NCBI GenBank assembly: GCA_002405515.1
Contig: DHLZ01000208.1
Span: forward strand, 2,862-21,080
Direction: 5' to 3'
Origin: Planctomycetaceae bacterium UBA4655
GTDB taxonomy: Bacteria > Planctomycetota > Planctomycetia > Pirellulales > UBA1268
DNA: 18,219 bases
Part shown: in pieces, positions 1 to 8,869 of the stretch
Layout: every line of letters begins with the position of its first letter
Numbering within the stretch: position 1 is the stretch's first letter
Translations under genes and position numbers: made by a program
The notes under the pieces: generated by a model
Seen by the model: the letters and a program-made list of their open reading frames with translations, nothing else
What the model was told of the DNA's origin: nothing
Database searches by the model: none

Positions 1-1243
1 CGGGGTTGAACGAGAATTCGAAGCGGTTGCCGCTGGCATCTGTGCGGGAGACGAGCTGGCCGCGGGCGGCCGCGGGGATGCTGGCACCAAACCCGTTGAA
101 CGTGAGCGTGTCGCCGGCGGCGGTGCGGAAGACGTAGTTTCCACCTTCGAGCGCCAAGCGGTCGGTCGAGCCTTGGCCCGTGGCCCGATAAAAAACCGGC
201 TGGACGAAGGCGTCGGGGATGTTTTGGTAGGCGCGGGTGTCGCTGGAGTTGAAGACGATCGACACGCTCGCAGGGTTGGCCGGGTCGATGCCGCGCATCG
301 TGAGCGCGGGCGCGGCACCGCGGGACCAGCCGTTGCCGAAGAGGGCGGTGGCTGGCGTCGGCGCAGACTGGTTCCGCTGCATGCCGATGGACGGCGCGAG
401 GGCGGCTCCGCCGCCGCCGCCGGCGACGGTGGAGAAAGTGAGATTGCCGGTGGCCTGGTTTACACCTCCGAACGGACACGTCTCGGGCGGAAGGCCTTCG
501 CAGGGCCCGGCGGTGTCTTCCCAGGGGATGTGGGTGGCGATGACGTGGAACTGCAGCGAGGAGCCACGGGGCGCGGGCTGGCTGCCAAACTGCATCGCCA
601 CGCTGCCTTCGAGTTTCACATCGCCGCTGGCTAACGATCCGAAGTCGATGCCGGCGATGATGAGCTCCTGGAAGACGACTCCGGAGGCCTGCGAGACGGT
701 GATCGACGTTCCGGGAAACACCGTGGGGTTGGCGCCGCCGGGCGTCGTGATCGTGAGGTTGTTGATGGTCAGGCCGCTGCCGGTGGTCGTCGTGCGGGCC
801 CAGATCTTGATGGCGTTGGGCTCGCCCCTGGCCAACCGATGGGTATAGCTGGCTTGCACGCTGGTTCCGCCGATCGTGAACGCCCCGTCGAGTTTGTCCG
901 TGAACGAGAAGCTGAAGTTTTCCGTCACGCCGCTTCCCCATGTCCGTTGGGCTTGTTGCTGGGGAGGGGCGCTGGTGTTGCTGGTGATTCCCAGTTCCCA
1001 GTCGCCGTTGAGAGCGTTGTTGCCGTAGCGGCCGTGCACCGTGAAGAGGCTTGCGGTCTTCGATGCGAGCTCCGGCGTCAGTGTGGCGATGAACGGCACG
1101 GTGGAAAGCATGGCCCGGGATTCGAGCGACTCGAGCGCCAGCAGCAGGCGGTCGCGGGACGGCACGCGGCTCACGTGGGCGTGCTTACGCCGCGAGCGGG
1201 TATGGCGGGGCGGGGCGTTCCGGGCAGTCTTCCAGGCGGGCAT
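1..1243 (-). CDS. Large surface/secreted protein, N-terminal part of an RHS/YD-repeat-like protein (3' end beyond window)
   Basis: I translated the minus strand from the ATG at 1243; the frame stays open to the left edge, giving about 414 residues without a stop. The N-terminus is basic and then reads RLLLALESLESRAMLS, which resembles the LEPR-XLL motif found near the start of many planctomycete surface proteins. A Ser/Thr/Gly-rich beta-type region follows. The last about 110 residues (LFGNGW..., VFYRATGQGSTDRL, NYVFRTAAGDTLTF, DASGNRFEFSFNP) look like the region that precedes YD repeats in RHS-like proteins. No membrane segment is visible. Its role is probably an adhesin or wall-associated polymorphic protein, but any toxin or repeat part would lie outside the window. 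The family call is from motif memory; the frame itself is solid because it stays open over 1.2 kb and has coherent composition. Confidence 0.75.
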   Translation of the reverse strand, partial: MPAWKTARNAPPRHTRSRRKHAHVSRVPSRDRLLLALESLESRAMLSTVPFIATLTPELASKTASLFTVHGRYGNNALNGDWELGITSNTSAPPQQQAQRTWGSGVTENFSFSFTDKLDGAFTIGGTSVQASYTHRLARGEPNAIKIWARTTTTGSGLTINNLTITTPGGANPTVFPGTSITVSQASGVVFQELIIAGIDFGSLASGDVKLEGSVAMQFGSQPAPRGSSLQFHVIATHIPWEDTAGPCEGLPPETCPFGGVNQATGNLTFSTVAGGGGGAALAPSIGMQRNQSAPTPATALFGNGWSRGAAPALTMRGIDPANPASVSIVFNSSDTRAYQNIPDAFVQPVFYRATGQGSTDRLALEGGNYVFRTAAGDTLTFNGFGASIPAAARGQLVSRTDASGNRFEFSFNP

Positions 1244-1406
1244 GAAAAACTCTTGGCAGTGGATCTGAGGATGCGAGGCGGGGCAGGACGCGGCGGGCGG
1301 AGGTGGGCTTCGGCCGGGCGGAAGCGTACATCCTGCGAGGGGGTAGCTGTCAAGCAGTCTGAGCGCGAGAAGTTTTGCAAGCGCAGGCGGGTACCGGAAG
1401 CCGCCA
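1244..1406. other. Intergenic stretch upstream of the surface-protein gene
   Basis: No convincing gene is seen here. The short minus-strand frame crossing 1171-1410 overlaps the start of the surface-protein gene and has arginine/proline-rich composition typical of a shadow frame. The stretch presumably carries the promoter of the minus-strand gene that begins at 1243. I see no clear promoter boxes or hairpin. Confidence 0.4.
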
Positions 1407-1871
1407 TCATGGCATCGCCAGGCCGCCGAGGGCGTTGTCAACTTGATGAACGCTGTGCGTCGCGGCAATGGCCTCGAGTCGTTCGGCGCTCGTCGCGCAG
1501 TAGCTGCCGAGCCAGCGGGTCTTGCCGAGAAGCTTTTGGAGGTGTGACTGCCAGTATTCGGGGCTCGTGCCGAGCCGCGTCATGATGCCGGCTATTTCCG
1601 CCGTGATGCGTGCCTTGCCTGTGCGGCAGAGCCGGGCTGTCCAGTCCACGAGTTCCAGGTAGCTCGACAGGGAAAACCCGGGCAGCATGCCTTCGCGGGC
1701 TGCGCCGGCGGCGTTGCGATCTTGGAGCGGGCAGAGCCAGTGGGATTGCTCGAGGTCGGCTTCGATACGGGCGGCGGGGTTCGACTTGGCTGCTGCGGCG
1801 GCCTGGAGTGTGTCGAGGGCGCCGCTCCTGCGGACGTGATCGACCCGTTGCTTGATCGAGGTGTGTGGGGC
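1407..1871 (-). pseudogene. 3' remnant of a REP-associated-type (Y1) tyrosine transposase, truncated by the IS66 element
   Basis: The minus-strand frame ends at a TGA (1407-1409) and runs up to the IS66 left end at 1871/1872. Beyond that point the frame stays open only into insertion-sequence DNA, so its apparent start is not native. The visible part contains SLSSYLELVDWTARLCRTGK followed by IMTRLGTSPEYWQSHLQKLL. This matches my memory of the C-terminal part of the larger IS200-like/REP-associated transposases, where 'DYLELVDWTGR' is followed by a 'KRGAI...RLG' segment. The N-terminal HUH/Y1 catalytic half is absent, and I do not find it on the other side of the IS. So the gene was cut and the other part lost. 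The family assignment is moderate; the truncation is clear. Confidence 0.6.
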
Positions 1872-1892
1872 GTGTGCGCACATCACAACCAC
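1872..1892 (+). repeat. IS66 left terminal inverted repeat
   Basis: It begins GTGTGCGCACATCACAACC and pairs with 4565-4585 at 20 of 21 positions, the difference being T versus G at position 12. The first 12 bases (GTGTGCGCACA plus T or G) are nearly self-complementary. Confidence 0.9.
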
Positions 1893-1952
1893 TCTTGCAT
1901 CCCCTGATAGCTTCGGCCGGTGGACCTTTTCCATTGGCAACGGAGTCATTTC

Positions 1953-2300
1953 ATGGGACGAGGCGTGGATCGGAAGAAGCTGGCCGAGTGGCAGCGGCGG
2001 CTGGCGCGATATGAGGGGACGGGACTGACGGCTGCGGAGTTCTGCAAGCGTGAGCGGGTGACTGTCTCGCTCATGAAGTACTGGCGGCGTCAGGTAGAGA
2101 TCACGTCGCTCCGCTCGCCGGCTCCCGCGAAGCCGGAGCCGCAGGCCGCGGTGTTTGCACCCGTGGAGGTGATCCCGCGGCGATGGATCGTCGTGCGGTT
2201 CCCGGGCGGCGCCTCGCTCGAGATCCCAGACGACCGCATCGATCTCGTGCGGCTGGCGATCGACCGCATGGCGACGCAGCAGGAGGTCCCTGCATGCTGA
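1953..2300 (+). CDS. tnpA: IS66 accessory protein TnpA
   Basis: Small basic DNA-binding-type protein of 115 residues. It has the helix-turn-helix-like N-terminus common to IS66 TnpA (LAEWQRRLARYEGTGLTAAE, then FCKRERVTVSLMKYWRRQ), followed by a proline-rich linker and a C-terminal RFPGGASLEIPD segment also typical of the family. I chose the ATG at 1953 because a GGAG (1942-1945) lies 8 bases upstream. An in-frame earlier start near 1920 would lie closer to the terminal repeat and has no good ribosome site. The stop overlaps the tnpB start (ATGCTGA), so the two are translationally coupled. TnpA is required with TnpB for transposition in characterised IS66 elements. Confidence 0.88.
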   Translation: MGRGVDRKKLAEWQRRLARYEGTGLTAAEFCKRERVTVSLMKYWRRQVEITSLRSPAPAKPEPQAAVFAPVEVIPRRWIVVRFPGGASLEIPDDRIDLVRLAIDRMATQQEVPAC

Positions 2301-2647
2301 GCATTGCGCCGGCTCCGACGATCTTTTTGCACACCGACGCCACCGACATGCGTAAGAGCTTCACCGGGCTCTGCGGAATCATCCGAAGCGTCTTCGGTGA
2401 CGACCCGGCCGACGGCAGCATCTTTCTGTTCGTCAACCATCGCCGCGACCGCATCAAGGCGCTGCAATGGCATGGTGACGGGTTCGTGATCTGGTACAAG
2501 CGGCTCGAGCAGGGAACGTTTGAGGTCGTGCCCGCGCGGGATGGCGCGAAGCGAGTGCGCATCGATGCGACACAGCTCGCGATGATCATCGGAGGTGTTC
2601 AGCTTGCCACGGCGCGCCGACGAAAGCGATTCAGTCGCGCGAGTTGA
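2294..2647 (+). CDS. tnpB: IS66 accessory protein TnpB (Orf2 family)
   Basis: A 117-residue protein that matches the IS66 Orf2 family almost end to end. It has the segment TDATDMRKSFTGLCGIIRSV near the N-terminus, then DGSIFLFVNHRRDRIKALQW, then a GFVIWYKRLEQGTFEV motif. The start codon lies inside the end of tnpA (7-base overlap), as expected for the tightly packed IS66 operon. Unlike many IS66 elements, tnpC does not follow at once: a 90-base spacer with a strong hairpin separates them. This protein is distinct from the TnpB nucleases of the IS200/IS605 family. Confidence 0.92.
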   Translation: MLSIAPAPTIFLHTDATDMRKSFTGLCGIIRSVFGDDPADGSIFLFVNHRRDRIKALQWHGDGFVIWYKRLEQGTFEVVPARDGAKRVRIDATQLAMIIGGVQLATARRRKRFSRAS

Positions 2648-2712
2648 CTGAAGACATATCGTGTTTGGCACGCGATTATTTTTTCGCGCGATGTGTTTTG
2701 CTCTTGAACTGT

Positions 2713-2753
2713 TCGTCGTCGTGTGCATGATGCGGCCATGCACACGACGACGA
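2713..2753 (+). promoter_or_regulatory. Perfect 17-bp inverted repeat enclosing the tnpC start codon
   Basis: The arms 2713-2729 (TCGTCGTCGTGTGCATG) and 2737-2753 are exact reverse complements separated by 7 bases. In mRNA this would fold into a very stable hairpin whose 3' arm contains the ATG of tnpC at 2738. No Shine-Dalgarno sequence is visible just upstream of that ATG. A hairpin that sequesters the start codon would be a plausible translational brake on the transposase; the structure is seen directly, the role is inferred. Confidence 0.6.
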
Positions 2754-4522
2754 CGTTTCCGAGCGACATCGAGGCCTGCCACAGGCTGCTCCGCGAGCAG
2801 GGGCTCTCGCTTGTCGAGAAGGACAACGTCATCGCCGAGTGCCGTACGGTGATCGCTGCGAAGGACGCACTCGTCGCCCAGCAGAACCAGCAGCTCGTCG
2901 AGCAGAAGGACAAGCTCGCCGAGATGCAACTGCGGCTCAACAACGCCCTGCAGGCGGCCTTTCGCAAGCGGATCGAGCGATACACGGCCGACCCGAGTCA
3001 GCTGAAGATCGACTTCGGCAACTCGCCCGAAGTGGCCGATGCCGCTGAGGGAATCGCCGACGCAGTGCTCGAAGCGGTCGAAGGCTACAACCGGCGGAAG
3101 CAGAGGCCGGTCAAGGCACGGAACGAGCAGCTCCCGGCCCACCTGCCACGGATCGAGGTGCTGCTGCCAGTCCCCGAAGATCAGAAGGCGTGCCCTGAGC
3201 ACGGCGAGCGGGAGGTGATCGGCTACGACTGGCAGGAGACACTGAAGATCGTGCCGCCCAAGCTCGTCGTCATCCGCACGGGCATTCCCAAGTGTGCCTG
3301 CAAGGGGCACGAAGCGTGCGGCGTCGTGGAAGCCCCGCGGCCGGTCGGCCTGGTGGAGGGCAACCGCTACGACACGAGCGTGGCCGCCCAGATCGTGGCC
3401 CACAAGTACAGCTACCACCTGCCGATCTACAGGCAGCAGGACATCTTCGCCTCCTGCGGCTGGACGCCCGCCCGCAGCACGCTCCTCAACATCCTCCGAG
3501 CCGCTGCTGAATGCATCGCGGTCTTCGTCACGCACCTCCGGGAGGTGGTGCGGGCCGGGCCGATCATCGGCACGGACGACACCACGGTCACGCTCCTGAC
3601 CCCCGATGATCTGCCACCACTCGATCCACACGACCCAAAGTCTGCACGCACCCGCGAGGTGATCGCTGCCGCGCACGCCGAGGCGCGGAAGAGCATCACC
3701 GCGCGCATGTGGGCGTATCGGGGGATCACGGTGCCGATCAACGTCTTCGACTTCACCGTCAGCCGCCACCGGGACGGTCCGGAGATCTTTCTGGACGGAT
3801 TCACGGGCAAGCTGATGGCCGACTGCTACTCGGGTTACGACGCCGTCCAGACGGCGAGCGACGGGCGGATCATCCGCGCCGCCTGTGTGGCACATGCCAG
3901 ACGCAAGGTGTTCAACGCACGGGCGAACCATCCGACGCATGCCGCGGTGCTGCTGTCGATGTTCCAGCAGCTCTACGACATTGAGGACCGCGCGAAGACA
4001 TGCTCCGCCGCAGAGCGGCAGGACCTGCGGCAGGCGGAAGGCAGGCCGATCTGGGACCGCATGCGCGATTACATCAACGGAGATGCCGTGCAGGACGTGC
4101 TGCCGAAGGACACGTTCGGGCAGGCGCTCACGTATCTGAAGAACCAGTTCGATCCGCTACTCGTCTATCTCGACGACGGCCTCATGCCGATCGACAACAA
4201 CGAGACCGAGCAGTTGATGAAGCAGGTGGCCATTGGCCGAAAAAACTGGCTTTTCATCGGCGACGTCGAGCCAGGCTACCGCGCTGCCGACCTGCTCACG
4301 CTTGTCAGCAGCGCCGTACGGAACGACCTCGACGTCTTCGTCTACGTGAAGGATGTGCTCGATCAGTTGCTGGCTGGAGAGACCGACTACCACACGCTCC
4401 GACCGGACGTCTGGAAGGAGTCCCATCCCGAGGCGGTCCGTGTCTACCGCCAGGAGGAGCGGGCCGCCCGGGCGGATGCCAAGGCGACCAGACGCGCCGG
4501 TCGCCGACGGGCGCGGAAGTAG
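2738..4522 (+). CDS. tnpC: IS66 transposase TnpC (DDE)
   Basis: About 594 residues, a normal to slightly long IS66 transposase. The N-terminus (about residues 20-75) is a Gln/Lys/Glu-rich coiled coil. A zinc-binding region follows with CPEHG (C152, H155) and CACKGHEAC (C186, C188, H191, C194). The DDE_Tnp_IS66 core shows GTDDTTV (D280), DCYSGYDAV (D362) and DNNETEQ with IGRKNWLFIG, so the catalytic Glu is probably E491. The C-terminus is basic. I prefer the ATG at 2738; an in-frame GTG at 2723 is possible, and both sit in or next to the hairpin at 2713-2753. The gene performs strand cleavage and transfer at the inverted repeats, and the catalytic set looks complete. Confidence 0.93.
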   Translation: MHTTTTFPSDIEACHRLLREQGLSLVEKDNVIAECRTVIAAKDALVAQQNQQLVEQKDKLAEMQLRLNNALQAAFRKRIERYTADPSQLKIDFGNSPEVADAAEGIADAVLEAVEGYNRRKQRPVKARNEQLPAHLPRIEVLLPVPEDQKACPEHGEREVIGYDWQETLKIVPPKLVVIRTGIPKCACKGHEACGVVEAPRPVGLVEGNRYDTSVAAQIVAHKYSYHLPIYRQQDIFASCGWTPARSTLLNILRAAAECIAVFVTHLREVVRAGPIIGTDDTTVTLLTPDDLPPLDPHDPKSARTREVIAAAHAEARKSITARMWAYRGITVPINVFDFTVSRHRDGPEIFLDGFTGKLMADCYSGYDAVQTASDGRIIRAACVAHARRKVFNARANHPTHAAVLLSMFQQLYDIEDRAKTCSAAERQDLRQAEGRPIWDRMRDYINGDAVQDVLPKDTFGQALTYLKNQFDPLLVYLDDGLMPIDNNETEQLMKQVAIGRKNWLFIGDVEPGYRAADLLTLVSSAVRNDLDVFVYVKDVLDQLLAGETDYHTLRPDVWKESHPEAVRVYRQEERAARADAKATRRAGRRRARK

Positions 4523-4564
4523 CCCCACATTGCATCCGCTACGGCGTCACGCCGGCGGAAGGGG

Positions 4565-4585
4565 GTGGTTGTGCTGTGCGCACAC
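4565..4585 (-). repeat. IS66 right terminal inverted repeat
   Basis: The reverse complement begins GTGTGCGCACAGCACAACC and matches the left end at 20 of 21 positions. It lies about 40 bases after the tnpC stop. The next base, 4586, begins the 87-bp repeat shared with 7673-7759. Confidence 0.9.
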
Positions 4586-4672
4586 CCTCCGGACTCCCAG
4601 GCCGCTCTCCCCGAGGATCATGAGTGGCTCATCAGCACGGAAACCGTTGCGGAAGTGCCATTGGCCGGACTA
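4586..4672 (+). repeat. 87-bp direct repeat, copy A
   Basis: Identical to 7673-7759 at 84 of 87 positions, in the same orientation. It contains ATGAGTGGCTCAT, a 5-bp stem with a 3-base loop, and its first four and a later four bases (CCTC...GAGG) are complementary. It begins exactly at the IS66 right end. A frame from the ATG at 4620 reads MSGSSARKPLRKCHWPDYP; the same frame in copy B hits a stop after CH. It could therefore be either a REP-like non-coding repeat or the 5' end of a decayed mobile-element gene. Confidence 0.8.
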
Positions 4673-4831
4673 TCCTCAAACGGGTGGAAAACGACCGTCG
4701 GTAGCAGATCTATACACGTGTACGCTATTTTGTCAAGAGGCCGCTCGCCGGGCGGAGGCGAACGCGGCGCGTCCTCGAGAAGCCGCGACGGTCGCATGGC
4801 GTTCGGACGAGCGTGTTGAGGTGAGGGACGA
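4673..4831 (+). promoter_or_regulatory. Upstream region of the FAD oxidoreductase gene with a TACACGTGTA palindrome
   Basis: This 159-base leader is locally AT-richer than its surroundings around 4705-4735. It contains the perfect 10-bp palindrome TACACGTGTA (4713-4722), a shape typical of operators for dimeric repressors such as LacI or GntR types. A GAGGGA ribosome-site-like sequence lies just before the ATG at 4832. No regulator gene is adjacent, so the operator role is only suggested. Confidence 0.35.
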
Positions 4832-6532
<1,701 letters not shown>

Positions 6533-6849
6533 GCGGCGCAGGAGAAGGTCGTCGACCTGCAGCGGGCGATGATGACCTTACGCCAGTGTCTGCGGATGCC
6601 GTTCCAATGAACGGACGGCCCGAGCGAGCGGCCGGCCTCCATGGCTCCCGTGTGCGCGTCCGCCAGCGCCGAGCCCGCGGCTCATGACCGGCTCGAGAGC
6701 GGAACAAGGCCGGTCTAAGGGGGGCGACGATCGAAGAGCCGACGATCGCGCGCTCCAGTCGGGACTGCCGTCGCCATCCGTCGCCACGGCGGCCGCTGTT
6801 CCGCCGCCCGCCATCAGCGGCCGTAACCGGTTCCGCCGTCGGGGCGTCG
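6533..6849. other. Non-coding or decayed stretch
   Basis: I see no supportable gene. Long frames on both strands here are arginine/proline/alanine-rich and match no family I know. A short plus-strand run just after the oxidoreductase stop (about 6534-6609) reads EKVVDLQRAMMTLRQCLRMP before a stop and might be a relic of coding sequence. The stretch probably belongs to the same degenerate zone as the pseudogenes that follow. Confidence 0.4.
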
Positions 6850-7120
6850 ATCCCTGCAGGCAGCACACCGCCCCGTCCGCGGTGGTCGCGTAGACGCGGC
6901 CGCGGCTGACCGCGATGCCGTCCTGGACGACCGCGGCGGGCCGTCCGGTGGGCAAGGGGGTTGGCTCACGGGGGGGCGGCGATGGCGGCCGCGAGCCGGG
7001 CTTGGGGCGATCGATGCGCGGCCCGGCGACGATCACCCGCGGCCCCGCCAGGGCCAAGGCCCACACGTCTTTGGTGGGCGTCTGCCAGCGAACCGCATCG
7101 TTTGTCTTGCCATCCAGCCT
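6850..7120 (-). pseudogene. C-terminal remnant of a PQQ-type beta-propeller (BamB-like) protein
   Basis: A minus-strand frame contains KDVWALALAGPRVIVAGP and then VVQDGIAVSRGRVYATTADG followed by AVCCL. This is the pattern seen at the end of planctomycete PQQ-propeller proteins, where a final blade reads 'DGMA...GRLYVATTDGSVLCL' before the stop. The middle, rich in proline, fits the linker that normally carries a list of substrate- or cofactor-like residues. There is no proper start, and downstream of CCL the frame runs on without its expected stop for about 90 residues of random-looking sequence. It is a relic of an outer-membrane or periplasmic beta-propeller. The exact edges are uncertain; the right edge abuts the IS91-like remnant. 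Confidence 0.5.
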
Positions 7121-7545
7121 GGCGGGATCGAGGCAGAAGACGGCGGATATGGGAACGAAGTTCGCGACACGGAAGGCTGCTGCGACGCGAAGCAAAAGCC
7201 CCGCTCGCACGACACGTCACGGATTGCCTGGGCGAAACTCATGGCCCGGGTGGGGGAGGAGTTTCCACTTGCGTGCCCCACCTGTGGCGGCGACATCCGG
7301 CTCAGAGAAGACGGCCGGCAGGAGCCGGCTTACTTCGAACCGGAGGTTCGCAAGCGGGCGAAGGCCAGGATGGCTTCGCCCGCGTGAAGTCAGATTCTCA
7401 AACACCTCGGCGAACCACTCGAGCCGCCTCGCGTCTCTCCCGCTCGTGGCCCGCCCACGGACTGGGGCGAGCTTGTCCAGGCTGATGACGACCGCGATGC
7501 GGTTCAGGTGTCGCCCGACGAGCTGCCCGTGATCGACTCCACGGC
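7118..7545 (+). pseudogene. C-terminal remnant of an IS91-like transposase
   Basis: The plus-strand frame reads YGNEVRDTEGCCDAKQKPRS, then HDTSRIAWAKLMARVGEEFP and LACPTCGGDIRL. After an interruption it continues QILKHLGEPLEPPRVSPARG, PPTDWGELVQ and DELPVIDS. This is the familiar tail of IS91-type transposases: a WA-L-ARV segment, a CPxCGG zinc-binding pair, then 'RILxHLGxPxEPP'. Both pieces are in the same frame, but about 85 bases between DIRL (near 7302) and QIL (7391) do not fit the family and contain an in-frame TGA at 7385-7387. The N-terminal catalytic part is missing. So this is a truncated, disrupted copy, not a functional gene. Confidence 0.65.
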
Positions 7546-7672
7546 CTCTGACCGGTGCCGGACGCGAGGCATCAAGGCCCCGGACGGGCGACCCGGGAGA
7601 CGGTCTGCGCCGAGACGAGAAAATCGCCATCGCAGCGGGGCGTGAGCGGTGTTTCGGCGTCTCGGGAAACCG

Positions 7673-7759
7673 CCTCCGGACTCCCACGCCGCTCTCCCCG
7701 AGGATCATGAGTGGCTCATCAGCACGGAAACCTTTGCGGAAGTGCCATTGACCGGACTA
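7673..7759 (+). repeat. 87-bp direct repeat, copy B
   Basis: Matches 4586-4672 at 84 of 87 positions, including the ATGAGTGGCTCAT stem-loop. Similarity stops sharply on both sides, at GCCTCCGG on the left and after CCGGACTA on the right. It lies between the IS91-like remnant and the terminator side of the DUF1349-like gene. Confidence 0.8.
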
Positions 7760-7809
7760 GCCTTATCGGCACGGCACTCGGCGGGAGCACTGCGCCCGAC
7801 AGTCAGACG

Positions 7810-8595
7810 TCATCGCCCGCTGCGGACCTGGACGTCTTCGAACGTCGCCATGCCGTTGATATTGTACCTGCTCCAGGCCGTCAGCCCGACATGGACTTTC
7901 GCCCCCATGGGGATTGCCGCCTCTTTGAGCAACTTCCACTCTTTGCCGTCCGGCGAGTAAAAGCCGCTCACCTGTCGACCGTGCCGTTCCACCTTGAGCC
8001 ACACGGGGAGCGTCACCTTATCGGGCTGCTGCACGCGGAATCCCTCGGGCCCGACCTCCCGCCGCATGCGGATCGACGCCGCCATCGTATGGCCGGCGTC
8101 CGCCTGCGGCTCCTTGGCGTGGGACGTCTCCAGCATGGCACAAATGTAGCGGCCCAGCGGCGTGTTTTCCTCCCGCACCATCACCCCCGCGCCGCCCCAG
8201 TGGTGGAAGCTTTCGAACCGCGTGACCTTGGCCGTGATCGAGCCGTCGCCCTCGAGCGGCTGGCTCATGAAGCCGACGCCATCCGGTTCGTCCGAACGCT
8301 TGAAGAAAAGGGCCCCCGAAGCGGCCTGCAGCGTGAAGACGCCCCCCTCGAAGGCCGCCTGGAGCGGCGACGTGAACCGCTTCTGCTCCCCGTGGCCGAT
8401 TTGGACGAGCGTCCATCCCGGCGTCACCTCCAGCGCGGCGAACGCGGCGGCCGGCGGATCGGCCGCCCGCACCTGGCCGGTCACGAAGACAGCCAAACAC
8501 GCCAGACCGCGCCAGACGCTGCGCACTCCCGTGCCGCGGGCGCTCCGCGGACGTCGCACGGCAGTCCTCGCCCATCGGCCTGAATGCTTCGTCAT
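7810..8595 (-). CDS. Secreted concanavalin-A-like protein (DUF1349-like)
   Basis: The minus-strand frame from the ATG at 8595 gives 261 residues. A basic N-terminus is followed by a hydrophobic signal (about residues 27-45, RGLACLAVFVTGQVRAADPP). The mature part is a single beta-sandwich of the DUF1349/concanavalin-A-like type: SITAKVTRFESFHHWGGAGV then MVREE, ASIRMRREVG, LPVWLKVERHGRQVSGFYSP with DGKEWKLL, and a final VHVGLTAWSR...ATFEDVQV strand. Such domains occur in extracytoplasmic carbohydrate-related proteins of planctomycetes; a catalytic role is not expected from the sequence alone. The frame stays open further upstream to 8826, but that extension is not protein-like, and the signal peptide supports a start at 8595 (or an in-frame ATG about 30 bases earlier). 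No partner gene is adjacent. Confidence 0.78.
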   Translation of the reverse strand: MTKHSGRWARTAVRRPRSARGTGVRSVWRGLACLAVFVTGQVRAADPPAAAFAALEVTPGWTLVQIGHGEQKRFTSPLQAAFEGGVFTLQAASGALFFKRSDEPDGVGFMSQPLEGDGSITAKVTRFESFHHWGGAGVMVREENTPLGRYICAMLETSHAKEPQADAGHTMAASIRMRREVGPEGFRVQQPDKVTLPVWLKVERHGRQVSGFYSPDGKEWKLLKEAAIPMGAKVHVGLTAWSRYNINGMATFEDVQVRSGR

Positions 8596-8869
8596 CTGTG
8601 CAATCCCGCTGGAAGAGCCACGCATCGACGGAAAAGTAGCTCGGTGACGGCACTTCAGCAAGGTTCGGCCGAGCGAAACGGATCCCGAGGAGCACCAGCC
8701 GCGGCCGGACGCGGCCCTCACTTTGGGTGAGTGTCGGCGGCCCACTTGTGGCCCGCGGCATGCGGCACGAAGATTCGGTGAAGGGCGGAGTGGTCGCGAT
8801 GGCCACCCGATCCTTCTCAGCTTCAACTACGAGCAGGGGTCGGGGGGCAGTGTCGTTGCGGCCGTGGAG
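8596..8869. other. Intergenic or decayed stretch upstream of the DUF1349-like gene
   Basis: No gene can be supported. Frames are open on both strands because of high GC, but the translations look random. It probably carries the minus-strand promoter for the gene starting at 8595 and the lost 5' portion of the outer-membrane pseudogene that becomes recognisable near 8870-8910. Confidence 0.35.

Larger units (their letters stand above)
1872..4585 (+). mobile_element. IS66-family insertion sequence, structurally intact (2714 bp)
   Basis: The element carries the three canonical IS66 genes in order (tnpA, tnpB, tnpC), enclosed by 21-bp terminal inverted repeats that differ at one position. The right boundary is confirmed independently: the 87-bp sequence that starts at 4586 also occurs at 7673, and the similarity between the two copies begins exactly at the first base outside the IS. 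IS66 elements normally create 8-bp target duplications. The flanks here are TGTGGGGC on the left and CCTCCGGA on the right, so no duplication is present. All three reading frames are open and the DDE residues are present, so the copy looks capable of coding for active proteins. Confidence 0.92.

Noticed and set aside
2294..2647. TnpB RNA-guided nuclease of the IS200/IS605 type
   Set aside because: The 117-residue product is the IS66 Orf2 protein that shares only the name TnpB; it has no RuvC or zinc-finger nuclease features.
2090..3940. A 616-residue open frame on the minus strand across the IS66 genes
   Set aside because: It is antisense to tnpA, tnpB and tnpC, whose motifs are unmistakable. 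Its translation matches no known family and is explained by high-GC codon bias.
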